38,999 bases of DNA from Halomonas sp. (GTDB lineage: Bacteria > Pseudomonadota > Gammaproteobacteria > Pseudomonadales > Halomonadaceae), in contig NZ_JAKDUR010000019.1 in the NCBI RefSeq assembly GCF_030457605.1, positions 1-38,999 on the forward strand. The letters are read 5' to 3'. Positions 32,413 to 38,999 of the stretch are shown here, in pieces. The position numbers and the translations under genes were made by a program. Numbering within the stretch: the first letter of the stretch is position 1; the number at the start of each line of letters is the position of its first letter. The notes beneath the pieces are model-generated. The model saw only the letters and a program-made list of their open reading frames with translations, did no database searches and was not told where the DNA came from.

Positions 32413-33387
32413 ATGCACGCCGTCACCTTCAGCCAGCAGCACGCCAGCTGGCAGGAAATCTCCGACATCGCTGCGCCCGGCGAAGGCGAGGTACAGCTTC
32501 AGGTGGCCTACGCCGGGGTTAACCGCGCCGATTTGATGCAGCGCGCCGGCCAGTATGCGCCCCCGCCCGGCGTGTCCGACGTGCCGGGGCTGGAAGTCAG
32601 CGCTACGGTGGCCACAGTCGGTGCCGGCGTCGACCATTTGGCCGCCGGTGACCGGGTGTGCGCATTGCTGACCGGTGGCGGCTACGCCGAGAGGGTCAAC
32701 GTCGATGCCCGCCAGGTGCTGCCGCTGCCCCGCGGGCTCGACCTGCGCACGGGGGCCGCACTGCCGGAAGTGTTCGCCACCGCATGGCTTAACCTGTTCA
32801 TGGAAGGAAACCTGCAGGCCGGTGAGCGCGTGCTGCTGCATGCCGGCGCCAGCGGGGTGGGCAGCGCGGCCATTCAGCTGTGCCGCACCTTCGGCCACCC
32901 CTGCTTTGTCACCGCCGGCAGCCGCGCCAAGCTTGATGCCTGCCACGCCCTCGGTGCCGATGCGGGCTTCAACCGCCACGACGGCAGCTTTGCCGAGGCG
33001 GTAGAAGCCTGGGGCGAGGTGGATGTGATTCTTGACCCGGTGGGGGCAAGCTATTTACCCGACAACCAGCGCGTGCTGAGCACTGACGGACGGCTGGTAC
33101 TGATCGGCATCATGGGCGGGCGCCACGCCGAACTGGATATGGGCCGTCTGTTGATGAAGCGCCAGCGTCTGCTGGGCTCAACCCTGCGCAGCAAGCCAGC
33201 CGCGGCCAAGGGCGCGATCATGCAGGCGCTTTATACCCACGCCTGGCCATTGCTGGCAAACGGCGAGATTAGCGCGCTGATCGACCGCTGCTGGCCGATT
33301 GAACAGGTCAACGAGGCGCACACTCATATGGAAAATAACGCCAATACGGGCAAGGTGCTGCTGGAGGTTAACGCAGCGGCGTCGTGA
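32413..33387 (+). CDS. zinc-independent NAD(P)H:quinone oxidoreductase (PIG3/QOR family)
   Basis: A 324-residue medium-chain reductase. The GroES-like half has GVNRADLMQRAGQYAPPPG and DVPGLEVSA; the nucleotide-binding half has LLHAGASGVGSAAIQL (about 138-153). It lacks zinc-ligand cysteines. It reduces quinones, and PIG3-type members are NADPH-dependent and stress-related. AAGGAG gives the start. It overlaps the convergent exonuclease gene by 20 bases at its 3' end. Confidence 0.9.
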   Translation: MHAVTFSQQHASWQEISDIAAPGEGEVQLQVAYAGVNRADLMQRAGQYAPPPGVSDVPGLEVSATVATVGAGVDHLAAGDRVCALLTGGGYAERVNVDARQVLPLPRGLDLRTGAALPEVFATAWLNLFMEGNLQAGERVLLHAGASGVGSAAIQLCRTFGHPCFVTAGSRAKLDACHALGADAGFNRHDGSFAEAVEAWGEVDVILDPVGASYLPDNQRVLSTDGRLVLIGIMGGRHAELDMGRLLMKRQRLLGSTLRSKPAAAKGAIMQALYTHAWPLLANGEISALIDRCWPIEQVNEAHTHMENNANTGKVLLEVNAAAS

Positions 33388-33889
33388 GGCTCAGCGTGCG
33401 CGCATAGGTCAGCTGCAACAGGCGGGCATCGTCGCCGGCACGATGACGGTGAATGCCCCGCTCGACAATCAGCGCTTCCTTGGTCTCGCTCCACAGTGCC
33501 TGCTGGTCTTCGCTAAGCAGCAGGCGCAGTGCCTCCAGGCGAAAGCCCGGCAGCATGCCGGCGTGATGAAACAGCAGCGATAACCAGGTGTTATCGTACC
33601 CCCAGCTGTCGCTGTACGCCTTGCCAATACTTGCCAGCTCGTCGTTGATCCAACGTGCCACCTGCGCCACGGGATAGCCTTCGCGGTGCAGGCGCGCCCG
33701 GGAAATGCCGTGCAACAGCTCGGCCCTGGGGTCCCAGTGGGTCCATTCATCCAGCGGCTGAATCAAAAACGCACAGCGACTGCCGTCAGGCCGGGCAATG
33801 CCCACCTCGATCGGGTAGCTGCCGCGCCCGAACCCGGACGCTTCGATATCCAGCAGTGTAGGTAGCGTCTCGGTCACGGGCCTTCTCAT
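33368..33889 (-). CDS. 3'-5' exonuclease (DEDDh, DnaQ-like)
   Basis: A 173-residue exonuclease domain alone. ExoI is LLDIEASGFG (DxE at 14-16), ExoII lies in SWGYDNTWLSLL, and ExoIII is HRAGDDARLL (H...D). These give the four acidic residues and histidine of a DEDDh nuclease on DNA or RNA ends. It converges with the quinone reductase (20-base overlap). Its role, repair or RNA trimming, cannot be told apart here. Confidence 0.85.
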   Translation of the reverse strand: MRRPVTETLPTLLDIEASGFGRGSYPIEVGIARPDGSRCAFLIQPLDEWTHWDPRAELLHGISRARLHREGYPVAQVARWINDELASIGKAYSDSWGYDNTWLSLLFHHAGMLPGFRLEALRLLLSEDQQALWSETKEALIVERGIHRHRAGDDARLLQLTYARTLSLTTPLR

Positions 33890-33918
33890 CCTGTGAAGCG
33901 TCGTGTATCCCGCCGGGA

Positions 33919-34410
33919 TCAGGCAGCGCTGGCCGGGGGCAGGGTGCTATCGGCCATCTGCTGCCAATAGCCGGCCTGCTCGCCATCAACGGCAAGCCCC
34001 AGATCGCCCTGCTGATACGCTCGCACCAATCGCTCGGCGGCAAGGTAATGACCGGCCTTGGCCGCCCGGGCATACCAGGTAACGGCGTATTCGTCCCGGC
34101 GCGGGTACTGGGCGCAGCCGTACTCGTAAATTCTGGCGACCTGGTACTGGGCTTTTAAATCACCCGCGTGGGCCGCTTCTACCACGTAGCGCGCACCACG
34201 CGCCTTGTCCTGTGGCGAAGCGCTGCGATGAAACAGCATATGCCCGTAAACCGACAGCGCGTCGGGATGTCCCGCGTCCGCGCAGCGTTTGAATAGCCTG
34301 AGGGTCAGCCGCTGGGTGCGCTTTGAGCGCGGCAACAGCCAGCGGGTATGAAACAGCCGCTCGGCCAGGCGATATTCAATACGCGTAAACAAAGATGATG
34401 CCTGCAACAT
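33919..34410 (-). CDS. Sel1-repeat protein
   Basis: A 163-residue protein with about three Sel1 repeats (CADAGHPDALSVYGHMLF; AAHAGDLKAQYQVARIY; AAKAGHYLAAERLVRAY), helical pairs used for protein binding. There is no clear signal peptide. AAGGTGG gives a ribosome site. The 240 bases upstream to the aldo/keto reductase hold a short hairpin (CCGGC-CTGA-GCCGG at 34491-34504) and nothing else I can name. Confidence 0.75.
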   Translation of the reverse strand: MLQASSLFTRIEYRLAERLFHTRWLLPRSKRTQRLTLRLFKRCADAGHPDALSVYGHMLFHRSASPQDKARGARYVVEAAHAGDLKAQYQVARIYEYGCAQYPRRDEYAVTWYARAAKAGHYLAAERLVRAYQQGDLGLAVDGEQAGYWQQMADSTLPPASAA

Positions 34411-34651
34411 GGCAAACCACCTTGCCTATCAAGTTGATCCCGGAAAGGCCGCCAAAAAGACGTTGGCGACCACCCATCCCTGCAAGAAACCGGCCTGAGC
34501 CGGTGAAGGGCTGGCAAGCATACGCCTGGCGCTGCAAGGACTCAACCCCCGTGATTTGCTGCCCGCCAACACCATCGCTACCATGCTTTTCACACGCAGG
34601 AGAAAGGCCGCTGATGGCCATGAACTGCCTGCCTTTCAGAAGGAGATCACG

Positions 34652-35683
34652 ATGCACACGCGCCCCTTGGGTAACACCGGCCTGGAAGTCAGCCGGCTGT
34701 GTCTGGGCACCATGACGTTTGGCGAACAGAATACCGAGGCTCAGGCCCACGAACAGCTGGATCGCGCCGTTGCCTTCGGCATCAACTTTATCGACACGGC
34801 AGAGATGTATCCCGTTCCGCCCATCGCCGACACCCAGGGGCTCACCGAGCGTTATATCGGCTCCTGGCTTGCCCGCCGCGGCGCCCGGGACGACGTGATC
34901 ATTGCCAGCAAGGCAGCAGGCCCCGGGGCCGATCATATTCGCGGCGGCCCACGCCTGACTCGCGAGCACCTGCACCAGGCTGTTGACGCAAGCCTTGCAC
35001 GGCTGAATACCGATTACGTGGACCTTTACCAGCTGCACTGGCCCGACCGCCAGGCCAACTTTTTCGGCAAGCTGGGCTATGAGCACGACGAGGAAGAAGC
35101 GGCCACGCCGCTGGAAGAAAGCCTCTCGGCGCTGAAAGAGCTGGTCGATGCCGGTAAGGTGCGTGCCATTGGCCTGTCCAACGAAACGCCCTGGGGCGTC
35201 ATGAAAGCGCTGGAACTGGCCGACCGGATGAGCCTGCCGCGAATCGCTTCGGTACAAAACCCGTATAACCTGCTCAACCGCAGCTTTGAGGTGGGGCTTG
35301 CCGAAATTGCCCACCGTGAAAACATGGGTTTGCTGGCGTATTCCCCGCTGGCCTTCGGCGCGCTGTCGGGCAAGTATTTACACGGCGCACGCCCGGCCAA
35401 CGGCCGGCTGACACTGTATGAGCGTTTCAAGCGCTATACGACGCCGCAGGCAGAAACGGCGATCGAAGCTTACGTATCGCTGGCGCGTGCAAACGGGCTG
35501 GACCCGGCACAGATGGCCTTGGCCTTCGTCAATTCACGGCGTTTCCTGACCAGCAACATCATCGGCGCCACTACCATGGAACAGCTCGAAAGCAACCTGG
35601 CAAGTGAAGCCCTGCGGCTTGACGATGACGTGCTTGATGCCATCGACGACATTCATCGGCGCATGCCCAATCCCTGCCCGTAA
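34652..35683 (+). CDS. Tas-like aldo/keto reductase
   Basis: A 343-residue TIM-barrel reductase. The catalytic set is visible: Asp and Tyr in FIDTAEMYP, Lys in IIASKAAGP, His in DLYQLHWPDR. The length and the opening LGNTGLEVSRLCLGTMTFGEQN match E. coli Tas and related NADPH reductases. AAGGAG lies just before ATG 34652; the frame is open back to 34556 without a ribosome site. It is single, with a hairpin after it. Confidence 0.92.
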   Translation: MHTRPLGNTGLEVSRLCLGTMTFGEQNTEAQAHEQLDRAVAFGINFIDTAEMYPVPPIADTQGLTERYIGSWLARRGARDDVIIASKAAGPGADHIRGGPRLTREHLHQAVDASLARLNTDYVDLYQLHWPDRQANFFGKLGYEHDEEEAATPLEESLSALKELVDAGKVRAIGLSNETPWGVMKALELADRMSLPRIASVQNPYNLLNRSFEVGLAEIAHRENMGLLAYSPLAFGALSGKYLHGARPANGRLTLYERFKRYTTPQAETAIEAYVSLARANGLDPAQMALAFVNSRRFLTSNIIGATTMEQLESNLASEALRLDDDVLDAIDDIHRRMPNPCP

Positions 35684-35738
35684 GCGCCGCGCACAAGAAC
35701 GATCCATAAGAGAGCGATTCGGCCGCTATCACGGTAAT

Positions 35739-35760
35739 AGCCCCGGCCTTGGCCGGGGCT
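35739..35760 (+). terminator. stem-loop after the aldo/keto reductase gene
   Basis: Arms AGCCCCGGCC and GGCCGGGGCT pair perfectly around TT. There is only a short T run after it, so termination would be weak without help. Confidence 0.6.
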
Positions 35761-35824
35761 TGGTATCATGTCGGGTCAATCGGTTATTTCCCGAGCTTCA
35801 TCACACTGGCTTAACGGAGCGCCC

Positions 35825-36607
35825 ATGCTAAGCGTTATTTCCCCCGCCAAAACGCTGGATTTTGACACTCCAGCGACGACAGCCGAGTTTACCCGCCCCG
35901 ACTTTCTCGACAACAGCCAGGCGCTGATTGATATCCTGCGTGGCTACTCTCCCCAACAGATCAGCGAACTGATGGGCGTCAGCGACAAGCTCGCCGGCCT
36001 CAACGCAGCACGCTTTGGCGAGTGGCACACGCCGTTTACCCCGGACAACGCCAAGCCCGCGGCACAGGCCTTTCAGGGGGATGTGTACACCGGCCTTGAG
36101 GCTGAACGCTTCAGCGATGCCGACAATCACTTTGCCCAGTCGCACCTGCGCATTCTCTCCGGGCTTTACGGATTGCTGCGCCCACTCGATCTGATCCAGC
36201 CCTACCGCCTGGAGATGGGCACCCGGCTTGCCAACCCTGCCGGCAAGGATCTTTATGCGTTCTGGAAACAGGCGCTTACCCGGGCGCTGGATGATGCTAT
36301 CACCCAAAGCGGCTCGAAGGTGTTGGTTAACCTGGCATCCAACGAGTACTTCAAGGCTGTCGATACGCAAGCGCTCGACGCCCGGGTGATTACCCCGACC
36401 TTCAAGGACGAGAAAAACGGCAGTTACAAGATCATCAGCTTTTACGCCAAGAAAGCCCGCGGACTGATGAGCGCCTGGATGATCCGGGAGCGCCTCGACG
36501 ATGCCGAAGGGCTCAAGGCGTTTAACGTCGCGGGCTATGGCTTTGATGCCGAGGCATCACAGGGTGATACGCTGGTATTCACCCGGCGCGAACGGGATCG
36601 ACCCTGA
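35825..36607 (+). CDS. yaaA: YaaA, peroxide-stress resistance protein
   Basis: A 260-residue UPF0246/DUF328 protein. [34 protein letters not shown] and [14 protein letters not shown] are the family hallmarks. In E. coli YaaA is induced by peroxide, lowers free iron and binds DNA. ATG 35825 has GGAG upstream; the frame extends to 35768 but the family N-terminus is at 35825. It is monocistronic and convergent with the hydrolase gene. Confidence 0.95.
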   Translation: MLSVISPAKTLDFDTPATTAEFTRPDFLDNSQALIDILRGYSPQQISELMGVSDKLAGLNAARFGEWHTPFTPDNAKPAAQAFQGDVYTGLEAERFSDADNHFAQSHLRILSGLYGLLRPLDLIQPYRLEMGTRLANPAGKDLYAFWKQALTRALDDAITQSGSKVLVNLASNEYFKAVDTQALDARVITPTFKDEKNGSYKIISFYAKKARGLMSAWMIRERLDDAEGLKAFNVAGYGFDAEASQGDTLVFTRRERDRP

Positions 36608-36632
36608 ACAGGACTGTATTGATGACCGGCCG

Positions 36633-37208
36633 TTAGTAGAAAGTCAATGGCCTTGCCGAGCGGCGCTTCAGCAATGCCTGGTGCGCCTGCTTGAACGTTT
36701 CCGTATCGCAGCGTTCGATCCACTCGTAGGCGACCATATCCGCTGTGACACCCAGTGCACCGCCCGCGCAGGCACGCTCACGGGCAAGTGCTGCTTCTTC
36801 TCGGCGGCGGCTGGCCGTCACGTCACTTAGCCAATACACGGAGTATCCCGCGCTCTGCAGGTCAAGCGCCGTTTGCAGCACACAAATGTGCGCTTCGGCA
36901 CCGCATATCACGATTTGTGATTTTCCCGTTGCCGCCAACGCATCACGGAAATCCGTCTCGCCCATGGCACTGAAATACTGCTTCTGGAAACGCTGGTGCT
37001 CACCCAGCATGTTCAAAAGTTCAGGCGCACTTGCGCCGATTTTTTCAGGCGACTGCTCTGTCACCCATACAGGCACGCCCACCAGCTCGGCCACTCCTGC
37101 CAGCCAGCCGGCTTCATTGACGAGCTGTGCCCCGCCATCCACCACGGGCAATAACCCGGCCTGCAAATCCACCATCAACAATAGGCTGTCTTCACTTTTC
37201 AGACGCAT
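36633..37208 (-). CDS. isochorismatase-like cysteine hydrolase (YcaC type)
   Basis: A 191-residue hydrolase. The catalytic triad positions are VDLQAGL (Asp), the lysine region EQSPEKIG, and GAEAHICVLQTAL (Cys). YcaC-type enzymes hydrolyse small amide or nitrile-like substrates; the natural one is unknown. The start at 37208 (MRLKSED) has GAGGG 7 bases upstream. It is divergent from the Tim44-domain gene over 124 bases. Confidence 0.88.
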   Translation of the reverse strand: MRLKSEDSLLLMVDLQAGLLPVVDGGAQLVNEAGWLAGVAELVGVPVWVTEQSPEKIGASAPELLNMLGEHQRFQKQYFSAMGETDFRDALAATGKSQIVICGAEAHICVLQTALDLQSAGYSVYWLSDVTASRRREEAALARERACAGGALGVTADMVAYEWIERCDTETFKQAHQALLKRRSARPLTFY

Positions 37209-37332
37209 CACATTCCCTCTTTTGTATTGGTTTAAAAACAGGTGATTGTCCAGCATAAGCGTTAAAATGGCGTTTCCCCACTATTCACTTTTTTCACCAC
37301 ATCACACGGCCATGGGCCGCGGAGATACCACA

Positions 37333-38217
37333 ATGATACAACCGGGCTTATTACGACGCGGTCTGTTACGGCACGGCGTGTTCAGGCAGGGATTGATTAT
37401 GCTGCTGACCGGCTTTTTAGCCTTTAGTGCTGCCATAGACCACGCCGACGCGCGCCGTATGGGCGGAGGTAAAAGTTTCGGCAGCTTTTCGCGCTCGGCA
37501 GACCGCCCCGCGGCGGCACCCAAATCCACGGCACAAACCAACGCACCCAACAAGGCCGGTACGACAACCCGGCGCGGCGGCATGGGCGGTATGCTGGGTG
37601 GAATGCTGGCGGGCGGCCTGCTCGCGGCGCTGTTTTTTGGCGGCGCGTTTGACGAGCTGCGACTCATGGATATGCTCATCATGGCAGGCGTTGCGGCATT
37701 GGCCTTCTATGCGTTCCGAATGATGCGCCAGAACCGGCCGGCTCCCGCTGGCCCCTCACCCGCCGCCACCGCGACCGTGCACAAACGGCGTAGCGCCAGT
37801 GCCGACCCGGCATCCGGTAGCCTTGCCGACAGCCTGCGCAGCGACACGCCTGCCTGGTTTGACAGGGAACGCTTTCTGGGTGGCGCCAAGGAACATTTCA
37901 TGACGCTCCAGCGCGCCTGGGACAACAACGACCTCGCCCGCATTCAGGAATATGTTACCCCTGAGCTTTATAACCTGCTGCGCGAAGAGCGCTCGCTGCA
38001 TGCGGCCAATAACCGTACTGAAATCGTACGGCTGCTGGCAGAATTGGGCAGCGTTGAGGAGCAGGGCCAGACGGCCGAGGCAACGGTCATTTTCCACGGC
38101 CTGCTGGAAGAAAACGGCGAACAGACCCAATTTAATGAAACCTGGCACCTGACCCGTCAGTTAAGCGATAACGCCCCCTGGTACGTACAAGGCATCGAAC
38201 AGAATTCCGGTGCGTAG
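37333..38217 (+). CDS. Tim44-domain membrane protein
   Basis: A 294-residue protein. A signal-like helix (about 17-36) precedes a Ser/Ala/Pro-rich linker, then a Gly/Met-rich hydrophobic stretch (GGMLAGGLLAALFFGG) and a second helix (LMDMLIMAGVAALAFYAF). The C-terminal part (about 175-290) is a Tim44/NTF2-like domain (MTLQRAWDNNDLARIQEYVTPELY). Bacterial members are envelope proteins of unknown role. GGAG precedes 37333; in-frame ATGs at 37246 and 37312 are less well supported. A strong terminator follows. Confidence 0.85.
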   Translation: MIQPGLLRRGLLRHGVFRQGLIMLLTGFLAFSAAIDHADARRMGGGKSFGSFSRSADRPAAAPKSTAQTNAPNKAGTTTRRGGMGGMLGGMLAGGLLAALFFGGAFDELRLMDMLIMAGVAALAFYAFRMMRQNRPAPAGPSPAATATVHKRRSASADPASGSLADSLRSDTPAWFDRERFLGGAKEHFMTLQRAWDNNDLARIQEYVTPELYNLLREERSLHAANNRTEIVRLLAELGSVEEQGQTAEATVIFHGLLEENGEQTQFNETWHLTRQLSDNAPWYVQGIEQNSGA

Positions 38218-38259
38218 CATGATGGCTTGGCAAACACCTTTTTAGCACCAGACCAGACG

Positions 38260-38290
38260 CCAAAAAGCCGCTTATATAGCGGCTTTTTGG
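38260..38290. terminator. bidirectional intrinsic terminator
   Basis: Arms CCAAAAAGCCGCT and AGCGGCTTTTTGG pair perfectly around TATAT. The T run in the right arm serves the Tim44 gene and the A run in the left arm serves the lipoprotein gene on the other strand. Confidence 0.9.
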
Positions 38291-38321
38291 TCAGCGGGGT
38301 ACAGTTTACTGTGTCACTGCA

Positions 38322-38516
38322 TTATTCAGCGGCGTCTTCAGCTGAGTTTTCAATGTCATCACCCATCTGCTCTACGTTTTCTCCGGCTTGATCCATGCTT
38401 TCATCAATGTTTTCACCGGCTTCTTCAGCAGGGCCCTGGTTATCACATGCAGCGAGGCCACCAACCATCATCAAAACGCCGAGTGCTGCCACCATTTTCT
38501 TGACTGTTACATTCAT
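38322..38516 (-). CDS. small acidic lipoprotein
   Basis: A 64-residue protein with a lipoprotein signal; the lipobox LAAC puts the lipidated Cys at residue 24. The mature part is about 40 residues and very acidic, with repeats of the kind GENIDESMDQAGENVEQMGDDI, a heptad-like helix. Its acidity fits a halophile. AGGAGGAG gives a strong ribosome site. Function is unknown; similar small lipoproteins are common in Halomonas-type genomes. Confidence 0.8.
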   Translation of the reverse strand: MNVTVKKMVAALGVLMMVGGLAACDNQGPAEEAGENIDESMDQAGENVEQMGDDIENSAEDAAE

Positions 38517-38704
38517 GACTTGCTACTCCTCCTGAGCGTTATAGGAAATACGCGTTTAAGCCTTACATTTGGCAAGGTAACAGAGGATAACGCTCCCGTC
38601 ATTCCATTCTTCACCTCTTCCATATTGCCTGCACAAGAGGTATTTGTCGGGTCTTGCCCGCGGCCCTTTCATCCAAACGCTTGAAAAATATTTCTTCCAC
38701 GCAC

Positions 38705-38731
38705 ACAAAAAACCCGGCACTAGGCCGGGTT
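38705..38731 (-). terminator. rRNA operon terminator
   Basis: Read on the minus strand: AACCCGGC-CTAGT-GCCGGGTT followed by a T run, about 15 bases after the 5S gene. It ends the rrn transcript. The rest of 38517-38704 holds only the lipoprotein promoter region. Confidence 0.85.
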
Positions 38732-38745
38732 GATTGCGTTGTAGG

Positions 38746-38864
38746 TGCCTGACGATGACCTACTCTCGCATGGGGAGACCCCACACTACCATCGGCGCGG
38801 AGCGGTTTCACGACTGAGTTCGGCAAGGGATCAGGTGGTTCACGCACGCTATGGTCGTCAGGCG
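38746..38864 (-). rRNA. rrf: 5S ribosomal RNA
   Basis: On the minus strand the gene begins about GCCTGACGACCATAGCG, has CCACCTGATCCCTTGCCGAAC in loop B/C, CGATGGTAGTGTGGGG in the E region, and ends ATCGTCAGGC. The two ends pair to form helix I. The length, about 119 bases, is normal; the exact ends may be off by one or two. Confidence 0.95.
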
Positions 38865-38979
38865 AAACGGGTGTATATCATGCTGCTGATGGTTTCATCA
38901 GCCGAGGATAAAAATTTGTGATCGTCTCGTCCTGCGTATCCGGTTCGTTGTCCTGCGACCCGACCCCTTGGGTGTTATA
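38865..38979 (-). other. 23S-5S internal transcribed spacer
   Basis: About 115 bases with no tRNA. It contains a hairpin GCTGATG/CATCAGC (around 38885-38902) and, next to the 23S end, a region with ACCCTATAACACCCAAGGGGT that can fold, typical of processing stems. Confidence 0.8.
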
Positions 38980-38999
38980 GGGTCAAGCCTCACGGGCCA
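38980..38999 (-). rRNA. rrl: 3' end of 23S ribosomal RNA (partial)
   Basis: The minus strand reads TGGCCCGTGAGGCTTGACCC, the conserved last bases of bacterial 23S rRNA (CCGTGAGGCTT...). The rest lies beyond the window. Confidence 0.85.

Noticed and set aside
38611-38847. Minus-strand open frame over the 5S gene
   Set aside because: It lies mostly on 5S rRNA and its terminator; rRNA explains the sequence.
1-38999. CRISPR arrays, tRNA genes, toxin-antitoxin pairs, prophage genes
   Set aside because: No regularly spaced repeats with unique spacers, no tRNA cloverleaf and no recognisable phage or toxin-antitoxin proteins were seen; the only tandem repeat is the 3 x 14-bp array.

Overview
The window looks like chromosomal DNA of a Halomonas-type gammaproteobacterium. 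GC content is high, gene density is ordinary, and the families (cNOR-type nor operon, NnrS, imelysin/DUF1111/DUF1513 iron cluster, DUF501, YaaA, CnoX, LOG) suit a halophilic, facultatively denitrifying proteobacterium. The genus is an inference from gene content and repeat style, not from a database search.

Layout. (1) Positions 1-10 kb form a nitric-oxide and stress block. After a probable IS30-type transposase end comes norC-norB-norQ-norD plus a small membrane gene, all on the minus strand and read from a promoter with a perfect FNR/DNR box (TTGAT-N4-ATCAA). Directly upstream, same strand, is a cytochrome P450 with its own near-perfect FNR/DNR box. Next are a cysteine-rich MarR regulator and, divergent across a nearly perfect 23-bp palindrome, a Yip1-family membrane protein and a soluble CZB chemoreceptor. 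An nnrS gene converges on the chemoreceptor. (2) 10.1-12.8 kb is modABC, molybdate uptake, which would supply Mo for nitrate reductase. (3) 12.9-18.1 kb is an iron-uptake-type operon (imelysin, di-haem DUF1111 protein, second imelysin, Tat-exported DUF1513 protein) behind a Fur-like site. It is interrupted by a nested inverted-repeat element. (4) 18.1-23.2 kb holds a LysR/EamA divergent pair, a TVP38/TMEM64 membrane protein flanked by two copies of a MITE-like repeat, and a large fusion of a degenerate metallophosphoesterase domain to a GT4 glycosyltransferase. (5) 23.3-27.4 kb is an RND efflux pump with its lipoprotein adaptor and no outer-membrane partner.

(6) 27.5-38.5 kb is mostly housekeeping and stress genes: GNAT acetyltransferase, CnoX co-chaperone, MalY/PatB C-S lyase, DUF501, LOG phosphoribohydrolase, quinone oxidoreductase, DEDD exonuclease, Sel1 protein, Tas-like aldo/keto reductase, YaaA, isochorismatase-like hydrolase, Tim44-domain protein and a small acidic lipoprotein. 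(7) The right edge is the 3' end of an rRNA operon on the minus strand: rrn terminator, 5S, spacer, and the last bases of 23S.

The most unusual points are the FNR/DNR-boxed P450 beside norCBQD, whose I-helix lacks the usual acidic residue; the MarR/palindrome/Yip1/CZB unit; the pseudo-phosphoesterase/glycosyltransferase fusion; and two structured repeat families sitting on stop codons or acting as promoters.
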